Assembly (NCBI RefSeq): GCF_013620795.1
Contig: NZ_LGLW01000010.1
Location: 39,499 to 103,498, forward strand
Direction: 5' to 3'
Source of the DNA: Pseudomonas sp. Q2-TVG4-2
GTDB lineage: Bacteria > Pseudomonadota > Gammaproteobacteria > Pseudomonadales > Pseudomonadaceae
DNA: 64,000 bases
The notes beneath the pieces are model-generated. The model worked only from the letters and a program-made list of their open reading frames with translations. It had not been told where the DNA came from and searched no databases. The number at the start of each line of letters is the position of its first letter. Position 1 is the stretch's first letter. A program made the position numbers and the translations under genes. This document shows positions 54,961 through 64,000 of this stretch, one piece after another.

Positions 54961-56388
54961 TCAGGCCTGGATCAGTTCACGTACATCGATGAAACGGCCG
55001 GTTACGGCAGCCGCGGCAGCCATCGCTGGGCTCACCAGATGCGTTCTGCCACCAGCTCCCTGGCGGCCTTCAAAGTTGCGATTGGACGTGGAGGCGCAAT
55101 GCTCGCCACTCCCCAGCTTGTCCGGATTCATGGCCAGGCACATGGAGCAACCCGGTTCGCGCCATTCGAAACCAGCTTCGAGGAAGATCTTGTCCAGCCC
55201 TTCCGCCTCCGCTTGCTTTTTAACCAACCCCGAACCCGGCACGACCATCGCCTGTTTGACCGTAGCAGCGACCTTGCGGCCCTTGGCCACTTCGGCAGCA
55301 GCGCGCAAGTCTTCAATGCGCGAGTTGGTGCATGAGCCGATGAATACGCGATCGAGCTGAATATCAGTGATCGGCTGATTGGCGCGCAGGCCCATGTACT
55401 TCAGCGCACGGCTGATGGAGTCGCGCTTGACTGGGTCAGCCTCGGCAGCCGGATCCGGCACGCTCTGATCGACTGCCAGGACCATTTCCGGCGAGGTGCC
55501 CCAGCTCACTTGCGGCTTGATGTTTTCGGCCTTCAGCTCGACAACGGTATCGAATACCGCATCTTCGTCGGAGACCAGGTCCTTCCAGGCCACCACGGCG
55601 CGCTCCCAATCGGCCCCTTTGGGTGCATAGGGGCGTCCCTCGACATAGGCAATGGTCTTCTCGTCGGCTGCCACCACACCCACGCGTGCGCCGGCCTCGA
55701 TGGACATGTTGCAGATGGTCATGCGGCCTTCCATCGACAGGTCGCGGATCGCGCTACCGGCGAACTCCAGCGCATGGCCGTTGCCGCCAGCGGTTCCGAT
55801 CTTGCCGATCACTGCCAAGACGATGTCCTTGGCCGTCACGCCGAAGGGCAACTTGCCCTCGACGCGCACCTGCATGTTCTTCATTTTTTTGGCGACCAGG
55901 CACTGGGTGGCGAGCACATGCTCGACCTCGGAAGTACCAATGCCGTGGGCCAGCGCGGCGAATGCGCCGTGCGTTGAGGTGTGCGAATCGCCACAGACGA
56001 CCGTCATGCCCGGCAGCGTCGCGCCCTGCTCCGGGCCGATGACATGGACGATGCCCTGGCGTACGTCGTTCATCTTGAATTCAAGGATGCCGAAGTCATC
56101 GCAGTTCTCGTCCAGCGTCTGCACCTGAATACGCGAGACCTCGTCGGCGATGGCTTCTAAGCCGCCCTGACGCTCGGCCTTGGTGGTCGGCACGTTGTGA
56201 TCCGGGGTCGCGATATTGGCGTCGATGCGCCACGGCTTGCGGCCGGCCAGACGCAGCCCCTCGAAGGCCTGTGGCGAGGTCACTTCGTGGAGAATATGAC
56301 GATCGATATAGATCAGCGACGAGCCATCATCGCGACGTTTGACCTCATGCATTTCCCAAAGCTTGTCGTAGAGCGTTTTGCCGGCCAT
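54961..56388 (-). CDS. leuC: 3-isopropylmalate dehydratase, large subunit
   Basis: 475 residues from the ATG at 56388 (AGGAAACG upstream), [12 protein letters not shown] start. 4Fe-4S ligands are in [25 protein letters not shown] and [14 protein letters not shown]. First gene of the leuCD(B) unit and divergent from a LysR gene, which probably regulates it from the shared 183-bp region. Confidence 0.97.
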   Translation of the reverse strand: MAGKTLYDKLWEMHEVKRRDDGSSLIYIDRHILHEVTSPQAFEGLRLAGRKPWRIDANIATPDHNVPTTKAERQGGLEAIADEVSRIQVQTLDENCDDFGILEFKMNDVRQGIVHVIGPEQGATLPGMTVVCGDSHTSTHGAFAALAHGIGTSEVEHVLATQCLVAKKMKNMQVRVEGKLPFGVTAKDIVLAVIGKIGTAGGNGHALEFAGSAIRDLSMEGRMTICNMSIEAGARVGVVAADEKTIAYVEGRPYAPKGADWERAVVAWKDLVSDEDAVFDTVVELKAENIKPQVSWGTSPEMVLAVDQSVPDPAAEADPVKRDSISRALKYMGLRANQPITDIQLDRVFIGSCTNSRIEDLRAAAEVAKGRKVAATVKQAMVVPGSGLVKKQAEAEGLDKIFLEAGFEWREPGCSMCLAMNPDKLGSGEHCASTSNRNFEGRQGAGGRTHLVSPAMAAAAAVTGRFIDVRELIQA

Positions 56389-56492
56389 CGGACGTTTCCT
56401 CATCAGTGCGTTGGGCAATGGCCCTTTTGCTTATGGGGTTGATCCTATGGGCTAGCGTCGAATTACTCAAATTCATATTTTTCATTCGATGC

Positions 56493-56507
56493 ATTCCATA
56501 CTGGAAT
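56493..56507. promoter_or_regulatory. Putative LysR-type operator between leuC and the LysR gene
   Basis: ATTCCATACTGGAAT is a perfect 6-bp inverted repeat with a three-base centre and contains the T-N11-A pattern of LysR boxes. It lies in the divergent promoter region, 65 bp before the LysR start. Confidence 0.55.
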
Positions 56508-56571
56508 AGCTCTATGCTGCTCCGACGTCGTCGCAAACATGCGCCAAACCGACCCGCCCGGAGCTAAGCTG

Positions 56572-57438
56572 ATGGACCTCGCCAGCCTCAACGCCTTTAT
56601 CGCCATCGCCGAGATGGGCAGCTTTTCGCTGGCTGCCGAGCGCCTGCATCTGACTCAGCCTGCCGTAAGCAAACGCCTGGCGACGCTGGAATCACAGCTG
56701 AATGTCCGGCTATTCGATCGACTGGGGCGTGAGATCGGGCTGACCGAGGCAGGCAGAGCACTGCTTCCTCGCGCCTATCAGATTCTCAATGTACTGGACG
56801 ATACCCGCCGTGCGCTGACCAACCTCAACGGTGACGTCAGCGGGCGGCTGTGCCTGGCAACCAGCCACCACATCGGTCTGCATCGCCTGCCGCCATTGCT
56901 GAGGGCGTTCACCCGCGCCTACCCGGACGTGAATCTGGATATCCGCTTTCTTGATTCGGAAATCGCCTACGAAGAAATTCTGCATGGCCGCGCCGAGCTC
57001 GCGGTGATCACCCTGGCGCCACAAACGGCGGCGCCGGTGCGTGCCAAGAAGGTTTGGGACGATCCGCTGGACTTCGTCGTGGCGCCCGAACATCCATTGG
57101 CGCAAAAAGCCAGTATCAGCCTGGCGGACATTGCCGATTATCCCGCGGTATTCCCGGGCGGCAACACCTTCACCCACCATATCGCTCATCGGCTGTTCGA
57201 GCGCGAGGGCCTTACGCCGAACATCACGATGAGCACCAATTACATGGAGACGATCAAAATGATGGTATCCATTGGCATCGCCTGGAGCGTGCTGCCCCGC
57301 ACCATGCTCGACGAACAGGTGGTGCGCTTGCCCCTGCCGGGAATCCAGCTATCAAGGCAGCTCGGCTACATCACGCATACCGAGCGCACCCTATCGAATG
57401 CGGCCAAGGCCTTCATGTCATTGTTGGATGCCGACTAA
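56572..57438 (+). CDS. LysR-family transcriptional regulator, divergent from leuC
   Basis: 288 residues from the ATG at 56572 (CCGGAGC upstream). N-terminal winged HTH (about 1-60, FSLAAERLHLTQPAVSKRLATLE) and a substrate-binding-like effector domain (about 90-288). The position beside leuC is conserved in pseudomonads as I recall (PA3122), suggesting control of leucine genes; the effector is not known from sequence. Confidence 0.9.
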   Translation: MDLASLNAFIAIAEMGSFSLAAERLHLTQPAVSKRLATLESQLNVRLFDRLGREIGLTEAGRALLPRAYQILNVLDDTRRALTNLNGDVSGRLCLATSHHIGLHRLPPLLRAFTRAYPDVNLDIRFLDSEIAYEEILHGRAELAVITLAPQTAAPVRAKKVWDDPLDFVVAPEHPLAQKASISLADIADYPAVFPGGNTFTHHIAHRLFEREGLTPNITMSTNYMETIKMMVSIGIAWSVLPRTMLDEQVVRLPLPGIQLSRQLGYITHTERTLSNAAKAFMSLLDAD

Positions 57439-57566
57439 CCGCACTTGCACTTTGCCATTAGCAACGGATAAGTTCGGGACATAACAACAAGGTCATCCGA
57501 ATTCCATGAGCATCGTCTGTCATCGACCAAACCGCGCTTTCTTGATCCACCCGATCGAGGCCGTTC

Positions 57567-60503
57567 ATGCTGCCTCCTGAGCCGCGACACAACGCCAGCG
57601 CAAACGAAGCAGCGACGCCCTGGCAGGATGCCGCCCGCCTGCTGTCGGTACTCGACGATGCAGGGCTCGGCGTCTGGTCCTGGGACCTTCAACGCGGCAT
57701 CGTGCATTGGTCCCTCGGCACCGGCAGGCTTTTCGGACTCACGGAACCACTCGTCGAAATTACCGAGAATTTTTACCTGAGCCTCATCGCGGCGGAAGAC
57801 CGCCCCCTGATCGAGGCCATCGTCCGCTCCGCGTTCAAGGGCCGCGAGTCGCGTTTACGCTTTCGCCACCGGGTACGCTGGCCGGACTCGAGCGAGCGCT
57901 GGCTGGAGATTGAAGGCCAACAACAGAACAGCGGCACCAAGCCCTCGATGCTGGTGGGCATCATTCGCGACATCACCGATCAGCATGTCCAGGCCCAAGC
58001 CCTCGAAGACAGCCAAGAGCGCCTGGAACTGGCGCTGGCATCGGCAGAGCTGGGCCACTGGGAGTGGCATATCCCCGGCGACCGACTCTATGCCTCGGCT
58101 CGGGCTTCTGAATTGCATGGCATCGTCGACGGGCCCTTTGACGGGTCGTTTCGCGAATTTTTCCGCAGCGTCGCGGCCGACAACCGGCAGACCATGCGCG
58201 ACGCCTACAGCGACCTGCTCGCCGGGCGGCGCCAGACATATCAGGCTACCTACCAGGCGGAACATCCGAACGGCACGGCACGGCATCTGGAAAGCACCGC
58301 CAAACTGTACCGTGATGAACACGGCGCGCCGCTGCGGATGGCCGGCATTATCATCGACGCCACCGAGCGGGTCCTTCGCGAACAACACCTTGCCGCATCC
58401 GAAGCCAAGTTCTCCGCCTTGTTCCAGGGCAGCCCTGATCCCATCTCGCTCTCGCGCATCCGCGACGGCATGTTCATCGACATCAACCCGAGCTTCAGCG
58501 CCGTGTTCGGCTGGCAGAGCAGTGAGATCGTAGGTCGCTCAGCCCCCGAAGTGGGAATCTGGCGCGATGAGGCACAGCGACAGGCGCTCTACCAGCAGCT
58601 GACTCGCGATCAGCGCCTGGAGAACGCCGAGGCGCAGTTTCGCACCAAGAGCGGTCAGTACGTCACCTGCGTGGTCTCAAGCCGTTTCATCCGAATCGAT
58701 CGGCGGCTGTGCATCGTCACGACCTTTCGCGACATCACCAAGCGCCAGCAGGCCGAGGCGGCGCTGAAGGTCAGCGAAGCCAAGTTCGCGACAGCGTTTC
58801 ACTCCAGCCCCGACGCCATCATCATCAGCGAGCGCAGCACGGGGCGTTTCATCGAGGTCAACGAGGGTTTCCACCGCCTCTCCGGCTACCGTCCAGAGGA
58901 GGCCATCGGTCGGACTTCCGCCGAGCTGGGCGTCTGGCCTGGCGCCCAACGTCAGGAACTGCTCGCACTGTTGGAGCGCGACGGTCGGGTAGCCAACTGG
59001 GAGATGGTTGGCCAGGATCGTTATGGCAGACCCAAGCACATCGAAGTATCGGTCGAGCCGATTGAACTCAACAACGTTGATTGCCTGCTGTTGTCAGCAC
59101 GAGATATCAGCCAGCTGAAGGCTGCTCACGCGCAGATTCAACACCTGGCCTATCACGACCCACTGACCAACCTGCCCAACCGTGCACTGCTGATGGATCG
59201 TTTGACCCAGCAGACCGCGCTACACAAACGTCACGATTTGCGTGGCGCCTTGCTGTTTCTCGATCTTGACCACTTCAAGCACATCAATGACTCGCTCGGG
59301 CATCCCGTCGGCGATGCCGTGTTGAAGATGATCACCGCCCGCCTCGAAGCCAGCACCCGCCAAGAGGACACCGTCGCCCGCCTCGGTGGCGATGAGTTCG
59401 TCGTGCTGTTGACCGGGCTGAGCGGCAAGCGCTCGGAGGTGAAGCGCCATGTTCGTCAGGTCGCTGAAAAGCTGCGTACCCTGCTCGCCGAGCCCATGGT
59501 GTTCGAGGGCAACCGGCTGCAGGTCACCCCAAGCATCGGCATTGCCTTGATGCCGGACCACGGCGACACCCCGGCCGATCTACTGAAGCGGGCCGACATC
59601 GCGCTGTACCGGGCCAAGGACGCCGGACGCAACGCCATCCAGCTGTTTCGTACGACGATGCAGGAGGCCGCTAGCGCGCGTCTGATGCTGGAGAGCGAAC
59701 TGCGCCTGGCGTTGCAACGCAACGAGTTGGAACTGCATTTGCAACCCCAGGTAGATGCGCGCTCAGGTGCAGTGATTGGCGCCGAGGCCCTCCTGCGTTG
59801 GCAGCACCCGGAACATGGCGTGCGTTCGCCTGCCCAGTTCATCGATGTGCTGGAAGAAAGCGGCCTGATCGTCGAAGTCGGCGACTGGGTGATAAAGGAA
59901 GCCTGCCGAATCGGGGCTTCGCTGTTAGCCGGCGGGCTTGTGCATCCCGACACTTTCAGCCTCTGCGTCAACATCAGCCCGCGCCAATTCCGTCAGAACG
60001 AATTTGTCGAACGCACCCTCGAGGCGCTGAAGGCCGCCGGGTTTCCATACAAGATGATCAAGCTTGAAATCACCGAAGGCATCGTGATTCAGAACCTGGA
60101 CGACACGATTGCCAAGATGCGACGCCTCTGCCGACACGGGGTGAGCTTTGCGATGGACGATTTCGGCACTGGCTACTCCTCGCTCACCTATCTGAAGCGC
60201 CTGCCGGTAAATCTACTGAAGATCGATCAGTCCTTCGTTCGAGACGCGCTGGAGGACCCCAATGACGCCGAGATCATTCGCGCAATCGTTGCAATGGCCC
60301 GGAGCCTCGGATTGGAAGTGATCGCCGAAGGTGTCGAGCAACAGGCGCAGCTCGATCTGTTGCAACTGCAGGGATGCCATTTGTATCAGGGCTATTTATT
60401 CAGCCGTCCGCTGCCGTTGGCCGAGTTCACTCACCTCCTGAGACGCCATACAGACGACCGCTCGGCAATGACTGAACCTGAAAAACGAAACCCCGCCGGG
60501 TAG
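57567..60503 (+). CDS. Four-PAS GGDEF-EAL cyclic-di-GMP protein
   Basis: 978 residues, no membrane segments: PAS domains at about 25-145, 150-270, 280-395 and 405-515, a GGDEF domain (about 530-690) and an EAL domain (about 705-955). GGDEF is intact (ARLGGDEFVVLL) with an inhibitory RxxD five residues before it (RQED). The EAL side has GAEALLRWQHPEHG, the DDFGTGYSSL loop and IDQSFV, so both synthesis and breakdown of c-di-GMP look possible. The multiple PAS domains imply cytoplasmic ligand or redox sensing. It is a single gene; a terminator overlaps its stop codon. Confidence 0.9.
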   Translation: MLPPEPRHNASANEAATPWQDAARLLSVLDDAGLGVWSWDLQRGIVHWSLGTGRLFGLTEPLVEITENFYLSLIAAEDRPLIEAIVRSAFKGRESRLRFRHRVRWPDSSERWLEIEGQQQNSGTKPSMLVGIIRDITDQHVQAQALEDSQERLELALASAELGHWEWHIPGDRLYASARASELHGIVDGPFDGSFREFFRSVAADNRQTMRDAYSDLLAGRRQTYQATYQAEHPNGTARHLESTAKLYRDEHGAPLRMAGIIIDATERVLREQHLAASEAKFSALFQGSPDPISLSRIRDGMFIDINPSFSAVFGWQSSEIVGRSAPEVGIWRDEAQRQALYQQLTRDQRLENAEAQFRTKSGQYVTCVVSSRFIRIDRRLCIVTTFRDITKRQQAEAALKVSEAKFATAFHSSPDAIIISERSTGRFIEVNEGFHRLSGYRPEEAIGRTSAELGVWPGAQRQELLALLERDGRVANWEMVGQDRYGRPKHIEVSVEPIELNNVDCLLLSARDISQLKAAHAQIQHLAYHDPLTNLPNRALLMDRLTQQTALHKRHDLRGALLFLDLDHFKHINDSLGHPVGDAVLKMITARLEASTRQEDTVARLGGDEFVVLLTGLSGKRSEVKRHVRQVAEKLRTLLAEPMVFEGNRLQVTPSIGIALMPDHGDTPADLLKRADIALYRAKDAGRNAIQLFRTTMQEAASARLMLESELRLALQRNELELHLQPQVDARSGAVIGAEALLRWQHPEHGVRSPAQFIDVLEESGLIVEVGDWVIKEACRIGASLLAGGLVHPDTFSLCVNISPRQFRQNEFVERTLEALKAAGFPYKMIKLEITEGIVIQNLDDTIAKMRRLCRHGVSFAMDDFGTGYSSLTYLKRLPVNLLKIDQSFVRDALEDPNDAEIIRAIVAMARSLGLEVIAEGVEQQAQLDLLQLQGCHLYQGYLFSRPLPLAEFTHLLRRHTDDRSAMTEPEKRNPAG

Positions 60504-60510
60504 CGGGGTT
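60489..60510 (+). terminator. Terminator overlapping the stop of the GGDEF-EAL gene
   Basis: AACCCCGC (60489-60496)/GCGGGGTT (60503-60510) with a six-base loop that contains most of the TAG stop codon (60501-60503). The T-tract is short (TTCGT). Confidence 0.65.
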
Positions 60511-60522
60511 CGTCATCAGCCG

Positions 60523-60544
60523 GAGGGCGCTTTACGACGCCCTC
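60523..60544 (-). terminator. Hairpin after hsp20
   Basis: GAGGGCG (60523-60529)/CGCCCTC (60538-60544), eight-base loop, 11 bp beyond the hsp20 stop. T-tract is weak on the minus strand. Confidence 0.45.
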
Positions 60545-60554
60545 ACTTGCCAGA

Positions 60555-61001
60555 TCAGGCCTTTTCCAGCGCCAGGTGCTCACCGTTGATCGGGATGCGC
60601 TTAGGCTTGGCCTCCTCCGGCACGACGCGTTCGAGTGCGATACTCAACAGGCCGTTGTTGAGCGCCGCGCCTTTGACCTCTATATGGTCGGCGAGGCGGA
60701 ACGAGAGCTTGAAGGCCCGCTGGGCGATGCCCTGGTGCAGGTAGGTGACATCGTCACCGCCGTTCTCGCGCTTGCCGCCACTGATGGTCAGTACGCCACG
60801 TTCAACCTGTAAGTCCAGATCAGATTCCTGGAAACCGGCGGCTGCTACGATGATGCGGTACTGATCATCGCCGTGCTTTTCCACGTTGTAAGGTGGAAAT
60901 GAGCTGCTCGCATCGTTGCGCAGAGCCGACTCGAACAGGTCATTGAAACGATCGAAGCCAATGGACTGGCGAAACAGTGGAGCCATCGAAAAACTAGTCA
61001 T
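60555..61001 (-). CDS. ibpA: Small heat-shock protein, Hsp20 / IbpA family
   Basis: 148 residues from the ATG at 61001 (AGGAGA upstream). The alpha-crystallin domain spans about 38-128 (YNVEKHGDDQYRIIVAAAGF start, LTISGGKRE, HQGIAQRAFKLSFRLADHIEVKGA in pieces) and the conserved C-terminal PKRIPING gives the I-X-I/V-type tail. It is an ATP-independent holdase. A sigma-32-type promoter lies 65-95 bp upstream. Confidence 0.93.
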   Translation of the reverse strand: MTSFSMAPLFRQSIGFDRFNDLFESALRNDASSSFPPYNVEKHGDDQYRIIVAAAGFQESDLDLQVERGVLTISGGKRENGGDDVTYLHQGIAQRAFKLSFRLADHIEVKGAALNNGLLSIALERVVPEEAKPKRIPINGEHLALEKA

Positions 61002-61066
61002 CTTGCTATCTCCTGATATCAGCGAGTGGTTCATCCAGGACCCGAATTTGGCATCCTGTGATGCCC

Positions 61067-61095
61067 TAAATAGGAACCGCCCGTAGATTTTCAAG
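61067..61095 (-). promoter_or_regulatory. Sigma-32 (heat-shock) promoter for hsp20
   Basis: On the minus strand CTTGAAA (61089-61095), 14-bp spacer, CCTATTTA (61067-61074), close to the sigma-32 pattern CTTGAAA...CCCCATNT. The transcript would begin near 61060, inside a GGCATC/GATGCC hairpin (61050-61065). Confidence 0.65.
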
Positions 61096-61115
61096 ACCGT
61101 TCGTCGGAGTTTTCT

Positions 61116-61862
61116 ATGTCCAGAGTCATGCTAATCACGGGTGCCAGCCGAGGGATAGGCGCCGCCACTGCCAGGCTTGCAGCGAGCGAAGGCTATGCGC
61201 TGTGTCTGAATTACCACCACCGCCAGGACGCCGCACAGCAACTGCTCGAAGAGCTTCAACGTAACGGCACCCGAGCCATCGCGATCGCCGCCGACGTTGC
61301 TGACGAGGCGCAAGTCGCGAGCCTGTTCGCCGCGATCGATGACGAGTTCGGCAGGCTCGACGTGCTGGTCAATAATGCCGGCATGTTGGAGCCCCAGATG
61401 CGCCTGGACGAAATGAATGCGGCGCGGCTGGCGCGGGTGTTCGCAGTCAATGTGACCGGCAGTTTTCTCTGCGCGCGTGAGGCAGTAAAACGCATGTCGA
61501 CCCGCTACGGCGGAGACGGCGGAGCCATCATCAACGTCTCGTCGATCGCAGCGAAACTCGGCGCGCCCAACGAATACATCGATTACGCAGCCGCCAAAGG
61601 CGCGATCGACAGCATGACCCTTGGCCTGGCCAAGGAGGTGGCCGCCGAAAGTATTCGGGTCAACGCCGTGCGGCCTGGGGTGATCCGCACGGAGATCCAC
61701 GCCAGCGGGGGTGAGCCCGGGCGCGTTGAACGCGTCAAGGTCAGCGTGCCCATGGGCCGTGGTGGTGAGGCCGAAGAAGTGGCTGAAGCGATTCTCTGGC
61801 TCGCCAGCGAAAAGGCCAGTTACATCAGCGGCGCTCTGTTGGACGTTAGTGGCGGGCGCTAG
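61116..61862 (+). CDS. Short-chain dehydrogenase/reductase (SDR)
   Basis: 248 residues. [15 protein letters not shown] binds the nucleotide (residues 8-22), NNAGMLE, the catalytic Ser in [11 protein letters not shown], and Tyr-Lys in [10 protein letters not shown] are all present; a C-terminal [13 protein letters not shown] is typical. The basic residue following the glycine loop suggests NADPH. Glucose- or 3-oxoacyl-type reductase cannot be told apart. It is divergent from hsp20 and convergent with dusC, overlapping its end by four bases. Confidence 0.9.
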   Translation: MSRVMLITGASRGIGAATARLAASEGYALCLNYHHRQDAAQQLLEELQRNGTRAIAIAADVADEAQVASLFAAIDDEFGRLDVLVNNAGMLEPQMRLDEMNAARLARVFAVNVTGSFLCAREAVKRMSTRYGGDGGAIINVSSIAAKLGAPNEYIDYAAAKGAIDSMTLGLAKEVAAESIRVNAVRPGVIRTEIHASGGEPGRVERVKVSVPMGRGGEAEEVAEAILWLASEKASYISGALLDVSGGR

Positions 61863-62833
61863 ATGGCCGCGTCGAAACCCGGCGCCTTGCTGTCGATACC
61901 CAACAGTGCGTCGAGTCGCTCGCAATCGTTCTCCCGCCGTAACAGGGCGAAGAGCGAAACCGCTTGCGGGTAGCTGCGGGTGAGCATGGACAGCCACTGT
62001 TTGAGGCGGCCCGGAGCATAGCGCGGGGAAATCTTGCGGCGCGCCTGTAGCCAGAAATCGGCGAGCAACGGCTGCAACTCTTCCCAGCTCATCGGCTCGA
62101 CGGCTGCACCGCTTTTCGCTGCACTGATCTGACGGGCCAGGTCCGGCCGGCAGACCAATCCGCGACCCAACATGATGTCCTCGACACCACTGACCTCGCG
62201 GCAGCGACGCCAGTCTTCCAGCGACCAGATATCGCCATTGGCAAACACGGGTATCGTGACCACTTCCTGAACTTTGGCGATCCACTCCCAGTGCGCGGGG
62301 GGCTTGTAGCCATCCACCTTGGTCCGAGCATGCACCACCAGCTGCTCGGCGCCGCCGTCGACCAATGCGCGGGCACAGTCGAGCGCGCCATCTGGACTGT
62401 CAAAACCCAACCGCATTTTGGCCGTAACCGGAATATGCGCGGGTACCGCCTTGCGCACTTCCCGCAGAATCGAGTGCAGCAGCTCGGGCTCCTTGAGCAG
62501 CACAGCACCACCACGCGACTTATTGACAGTTTTGGCCGGGCAACCGAAGTTGAGGTCGATGGCGGGCGCACCGAGCGTACAGGCGAAGGCGGCATTGTCG
62601 GCCAGGCAAAGCGGATCAGAGCCCAGCAATTGGACACGCAGCGGCGTGCCGGCTCGGGTCACGGCGCCGCTATCGAGCTCCGGCGCGAGCTTGTGGAAGC
62701 TGGACGCCGGCAGCAATCGATCCGAGACGCGAATAAACTCAGTCACGCACCAATCGACTCCGCCGATTCCGGTCAGGACGTCGCGAAGGATCTCATCCAC
62801 CAGCCCTTCCATCGGCGCCAAGGCAATTTGCAT
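61859..62833 (-). CDS. dusC: tRNA-dihydrouridine(16) synthase
   Basis: 324 residues from the ATG at 62833 ([13 protein letters not shown]). FMN TIM-barrel with [20 protein letters not shown] (read as [15 protein letters not shown], containing the catalytic Cys), [20 protein letters not shown] and VFANGDI. The C-terminal helical domain fits DusC rather than DusA/B. Reduces U16 in tRNAs. Confidence 0.93.
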   Translation of the reverse strand: MQIALAPMEGLVDEILRDVLTGIGGVDWCVTEFIRVSDRLLPASSFHKLAPELDSGAVTRAGTPLRVQLLGSDPLCLADNAAFACTLGAPAIDLNFGCPAKTVNKSRGGAVLLKEPELLHSILREVRKAVPAHIPVTAKMRLGFDSPDGALDCARALVDGGAEQLVVHARTKVDGYKPPAHWEWIAKVQEVVTIPVFANGDIWSLEDWRRCREVSGVEDIMLGRGLVCRPDLARQISAAKSGAAVEPMSWEELQPLLADFWLQARRKISPRYAPGRLKQWLSMLTRSYPQAVSLFALLRRENDCERLDALLGIDSKAPGFDAAI

Positions 62834-62914
62834 CAGATCGGCCCATCGGAAAAAGGCCGCATTGTACGGAGCCATGGCGCGCTTAGGAACGTTCCGCGCA
62901 TGCCTTCTGGAAGG

Positions 62915-63217
62915 CTACTGTTCCGTCTCGTCTTCGCGGTTTTCGATGGTGTCGGTTCCGGTTGTTGCACCCATACCGCCGGTGGTTCCGGTGGTTCCGG
63001 TACCCATCGTGCCGACTCCAGCCTCGGCCCCGTCTTCCCCGGGTCGGTCATTCACGTTGCCCGGCTCGCCCAGCCCCGCATCCCGGATTTCTGAGGATGG
63101 TTGTTCCATCGCCTCGGTTCCGGTGGTGGACGGGTTGGTCAGGTCGCCATCAGCATCAGCCAACGTAACGCCAGAGGCAAACATCAGGCCGGCGCCCATC
63201 AACAGGATTCTGTTCAT
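62915..63217 (-). CDS. Small exported low-complexity protein, 100 aa
   Basis: From the ATG at 63217 (GGAGGAG upstream). A signal peptide (RILLMGAGLMFASGVTLA) is followed by an acidic, disordered chain and a Gly/Thr-rich segment (about 70-90, GTGTTGTTGGMG). No known domain. It follows a similar exported gene by about 30 bp and is likely in one transcript with it. Function unknown. Confidence 0.68.
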   Translation of the reverse strand: MNRILLMGAGLMFASGVTLADADGDLTNPSTTGTEAMEQPSSEIRDAGLGEPGNVNDRPGEDGAEAGVGTMGTGTTGTTGGMGATTGTDTIENREDETEQ

Positions 63218-63246
63218 TACGTGCTCCTCCGCTTCTATCGATTCGA

Positions 63247-63570
63247 TCAATCGTCGTTTCGATCATTCAGGGTCCGACGCGGGCGATGCTCCATATCAGT
63301 GTCGTTGTCGCCATGACCCGATTCGTCATAGGTCTTATGCGTCCGCTGGTCCCCGCCTTCGTCGCGATCCTCGTCGGGGCGTTCGGGTAGTCGTTTGATC
63401 CCCTCGCCAAGGCCCATGGAGCTATTGCCCAAGGTGCGATCGGCCGCGCCAGTGTTCTGCGTCAACTGAGTGCCATTGGAAACTGCAGGATCAATTGGCT
63501 CGGCAGCAGCGCCTGTCATCGCGAAGAGCCCAGCCACGGATCCAAGCGCGATCAGCAGATAAGTCCGCAT
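63247..63570 (-). CDS. Small exported polar protein, 107 aa
   Basis: From the ATG at 63570 with a strong AGGAGGAGG site. Signal peptide LLIALGSVAGLFAMTGAAA, then a mature chain very rich in Asp, Arg, Gly and Asn (DEDRDEGGDQRTH, HGDNDTDME), probably disordered and periplasmic. No family recognised. First of two tandem exported genes; an envelope-stress or osmotic role would be guesswork. Confidence 0.68.
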   Translation of the reverse strand: MRTYLLIALGSVAGLFAMTGAAAEPIDPAVSNGTQLTQNTGAADRTLGNSSMGLGEGIKRLPERPDEDRDEGGDQRTHKTYDESGHGDNDTDMEHRPRRTLNDRNDD

Positions 63571-63736
63571 ACCTCCTCCTTTACAGAGTTTGCGACAGTC
63601 TTTAGGCAGCTGGACGCTCCAGCCGTGCACCCGTCGATCCAGGTGGCCGACCAATGGCAAGCGGAACCGTTAGCCCAGGGCTGGGGTCCCACTTGACAGA
63701 GAGCAGTTGATTGTCAGGTTAGAAAGGAATCCAACA

Positions 63737-63922
63737 ATGATCACACCGGCACTGGTAATCCTATTAATCATCATCGGCTGGGGCGCCGCGGCCTTCGCGA
63801 TGCTGTGGGGGATGTTGCGGATCGCTCGTTATCATCACAAGCCCGCTCCGGAAGCGCCCCAGTGCCGGCAACTTCCGGCCGGGAAGACGGCGTCAGGCAT
63901 CAACGTTTCGCTAAGCGCTTGA
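63737..63922 (+). CDS. Small single-pass membrane protein, 61 aa
   Basis: From the ATG at 63737 (AAAGGAAT upstream). One hydrophobic segment (ALVILLIIIGWGAAAFAML) followed by a basic patch (RIARYHHK) and a short polar tail. Membrane topology suggests the N-terminus outside. No recognised family. Confidence 0.6.
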   Translation: MITPALVILLIIIGWGAAAFAMLWGMLRIARYHHKPAPEAPQCRQLPAGKTASGINVSLSA

Positions 63923-63950
63923 AGAAAAAGAAGCTTTACGCAATTAAGCC

Positions 63951-63978
63951 GTGACAGGACGGCCGAAAGCTGTAGAAT
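63951..63978 (+). promoter_or_regulatory. Sigma-70 promoter, probably for a tRNA gene at the window edge
   Basis: GTGACA (63951-63956), 16-bp spacer, TAGAAT (63973-63978), followed by GCCGCCTC, a GC-rich discriminator typical of stable-RNA promoters under stringent control. Confidence 0.6.
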
Positions 63979-63991
63979 GCCGCCTCACAGA

Positions 63992-64000
63992 CGCGGGATG
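63992..64000 (+). tRNA. Probable 5' end of tRNA-fMet (cut by the window edge)
   Basis: The last nine bases, CGCGGGATG, match the unusual C-starting acceptor of initiator tRNA as I know it from Pseudomonas, and lie at the right distance from a strong promoter. Only nine bases are visible, so this rests mainly on context. Confidence 0.4.

Noticed and set aside
61131..62285. 384-codon minus-strand frame across the SDR and dusC
   Set aside because: Runs antisense through the SDR and out of frame through dusC, both well supported.

Overview
The window reads as an ordinary chromosomal stretch of a high-GC gammaproteobacterium of the Pseudomonas stutzeri (Stutzerimonas) type. Protein sequences match what I remember of Pseudomonas proteins (MetZ, Asd, NadK, TrpF, FimV). 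The order from about 11.9 kb to 57.4 kb follows the Pseudomonas aeruginosa PAO1 block PA3079-PA3122 as I recall it. Species assignment is inference; no 16S gene is present.

Region 1 (1-11.9 kb) is an assimilatory nitrate island: nasS-nasT (nitrate sensor and ANTAR antiterminator), a small thioesterase, nasA (NarK/NNP nitrate transporter), a PP2C phosphatase/Ser-Thr kinase fusion, then a NirB-like flavoprotein, the molybdopterin nitrate reductase and cobA. Three sigma-54 promoters are visible (upstream of nasS, nasA and the flavoprotein). The nasA and flavoprotein transcripts both start with two hexaloop hairpins (A at loop position 1, G at position 4) whose second hairpin overlaps an intrinsic terminator. 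This is the RNA target expected for NasT, so the island carries both the regulator and two of its leader RNAs.

Region 2 (11.9-33.6 kb) is mostly housekeeping: an RND/MMPL transporter with a Ycf48-like protein, pepN, DUF2797 and DUF1315 genes separated by a small non-coding inverted-repeat element, rhomboid protease, PPP-type phosphatase, nadK, DUF1853, chrA, a CNB-CNB-rhodanese protein, a PLP desulfhydrase-like enzyme, a coiled-coil protein, an NTF2-like protein, fadH, and a membrane-anchored nitrilase-like protein overlapping an AraC regulator.

Region 3 (33.5-40.3 kb) holds a 28-residue peptide gene, the cioA-cioB-DUF2474 cyanide-insensitive oxidase operon, tRNA-Asp with its promoter, and an isolated xcpP-xcpQ (gspC-gspD) pair. 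The secretin carries an extra C-terminal SPOR domain.

Region 4 (40.3-57.4 kb) is a long minus-strand run of biosynthetic genes: leuC-leuD-leuB-asd-fimV-truA-trpF-accD-folC-(SPOR protein)-cvpA-purF-metZ, with a divergent LysR gene beside leuC.

Region 5 (57.5-64 kb) contains a four-PAS GGDEF-EAL protein, an hsp20 gene with a sigma-32-type promoter, an SDR, dusC, two small exported proteins, a small membrane protein and, at the very edge, what looks like the promoter and first bases of a tRNA-fMet gene.

The least ordinary points are the paired NasT leader RNAs, the SPOR-tailed secretin whose extra domain resembles that of the SPOR protein 3.6 kb away, and the small mobile-element-like insertion that split a TAATG stop/start junction.
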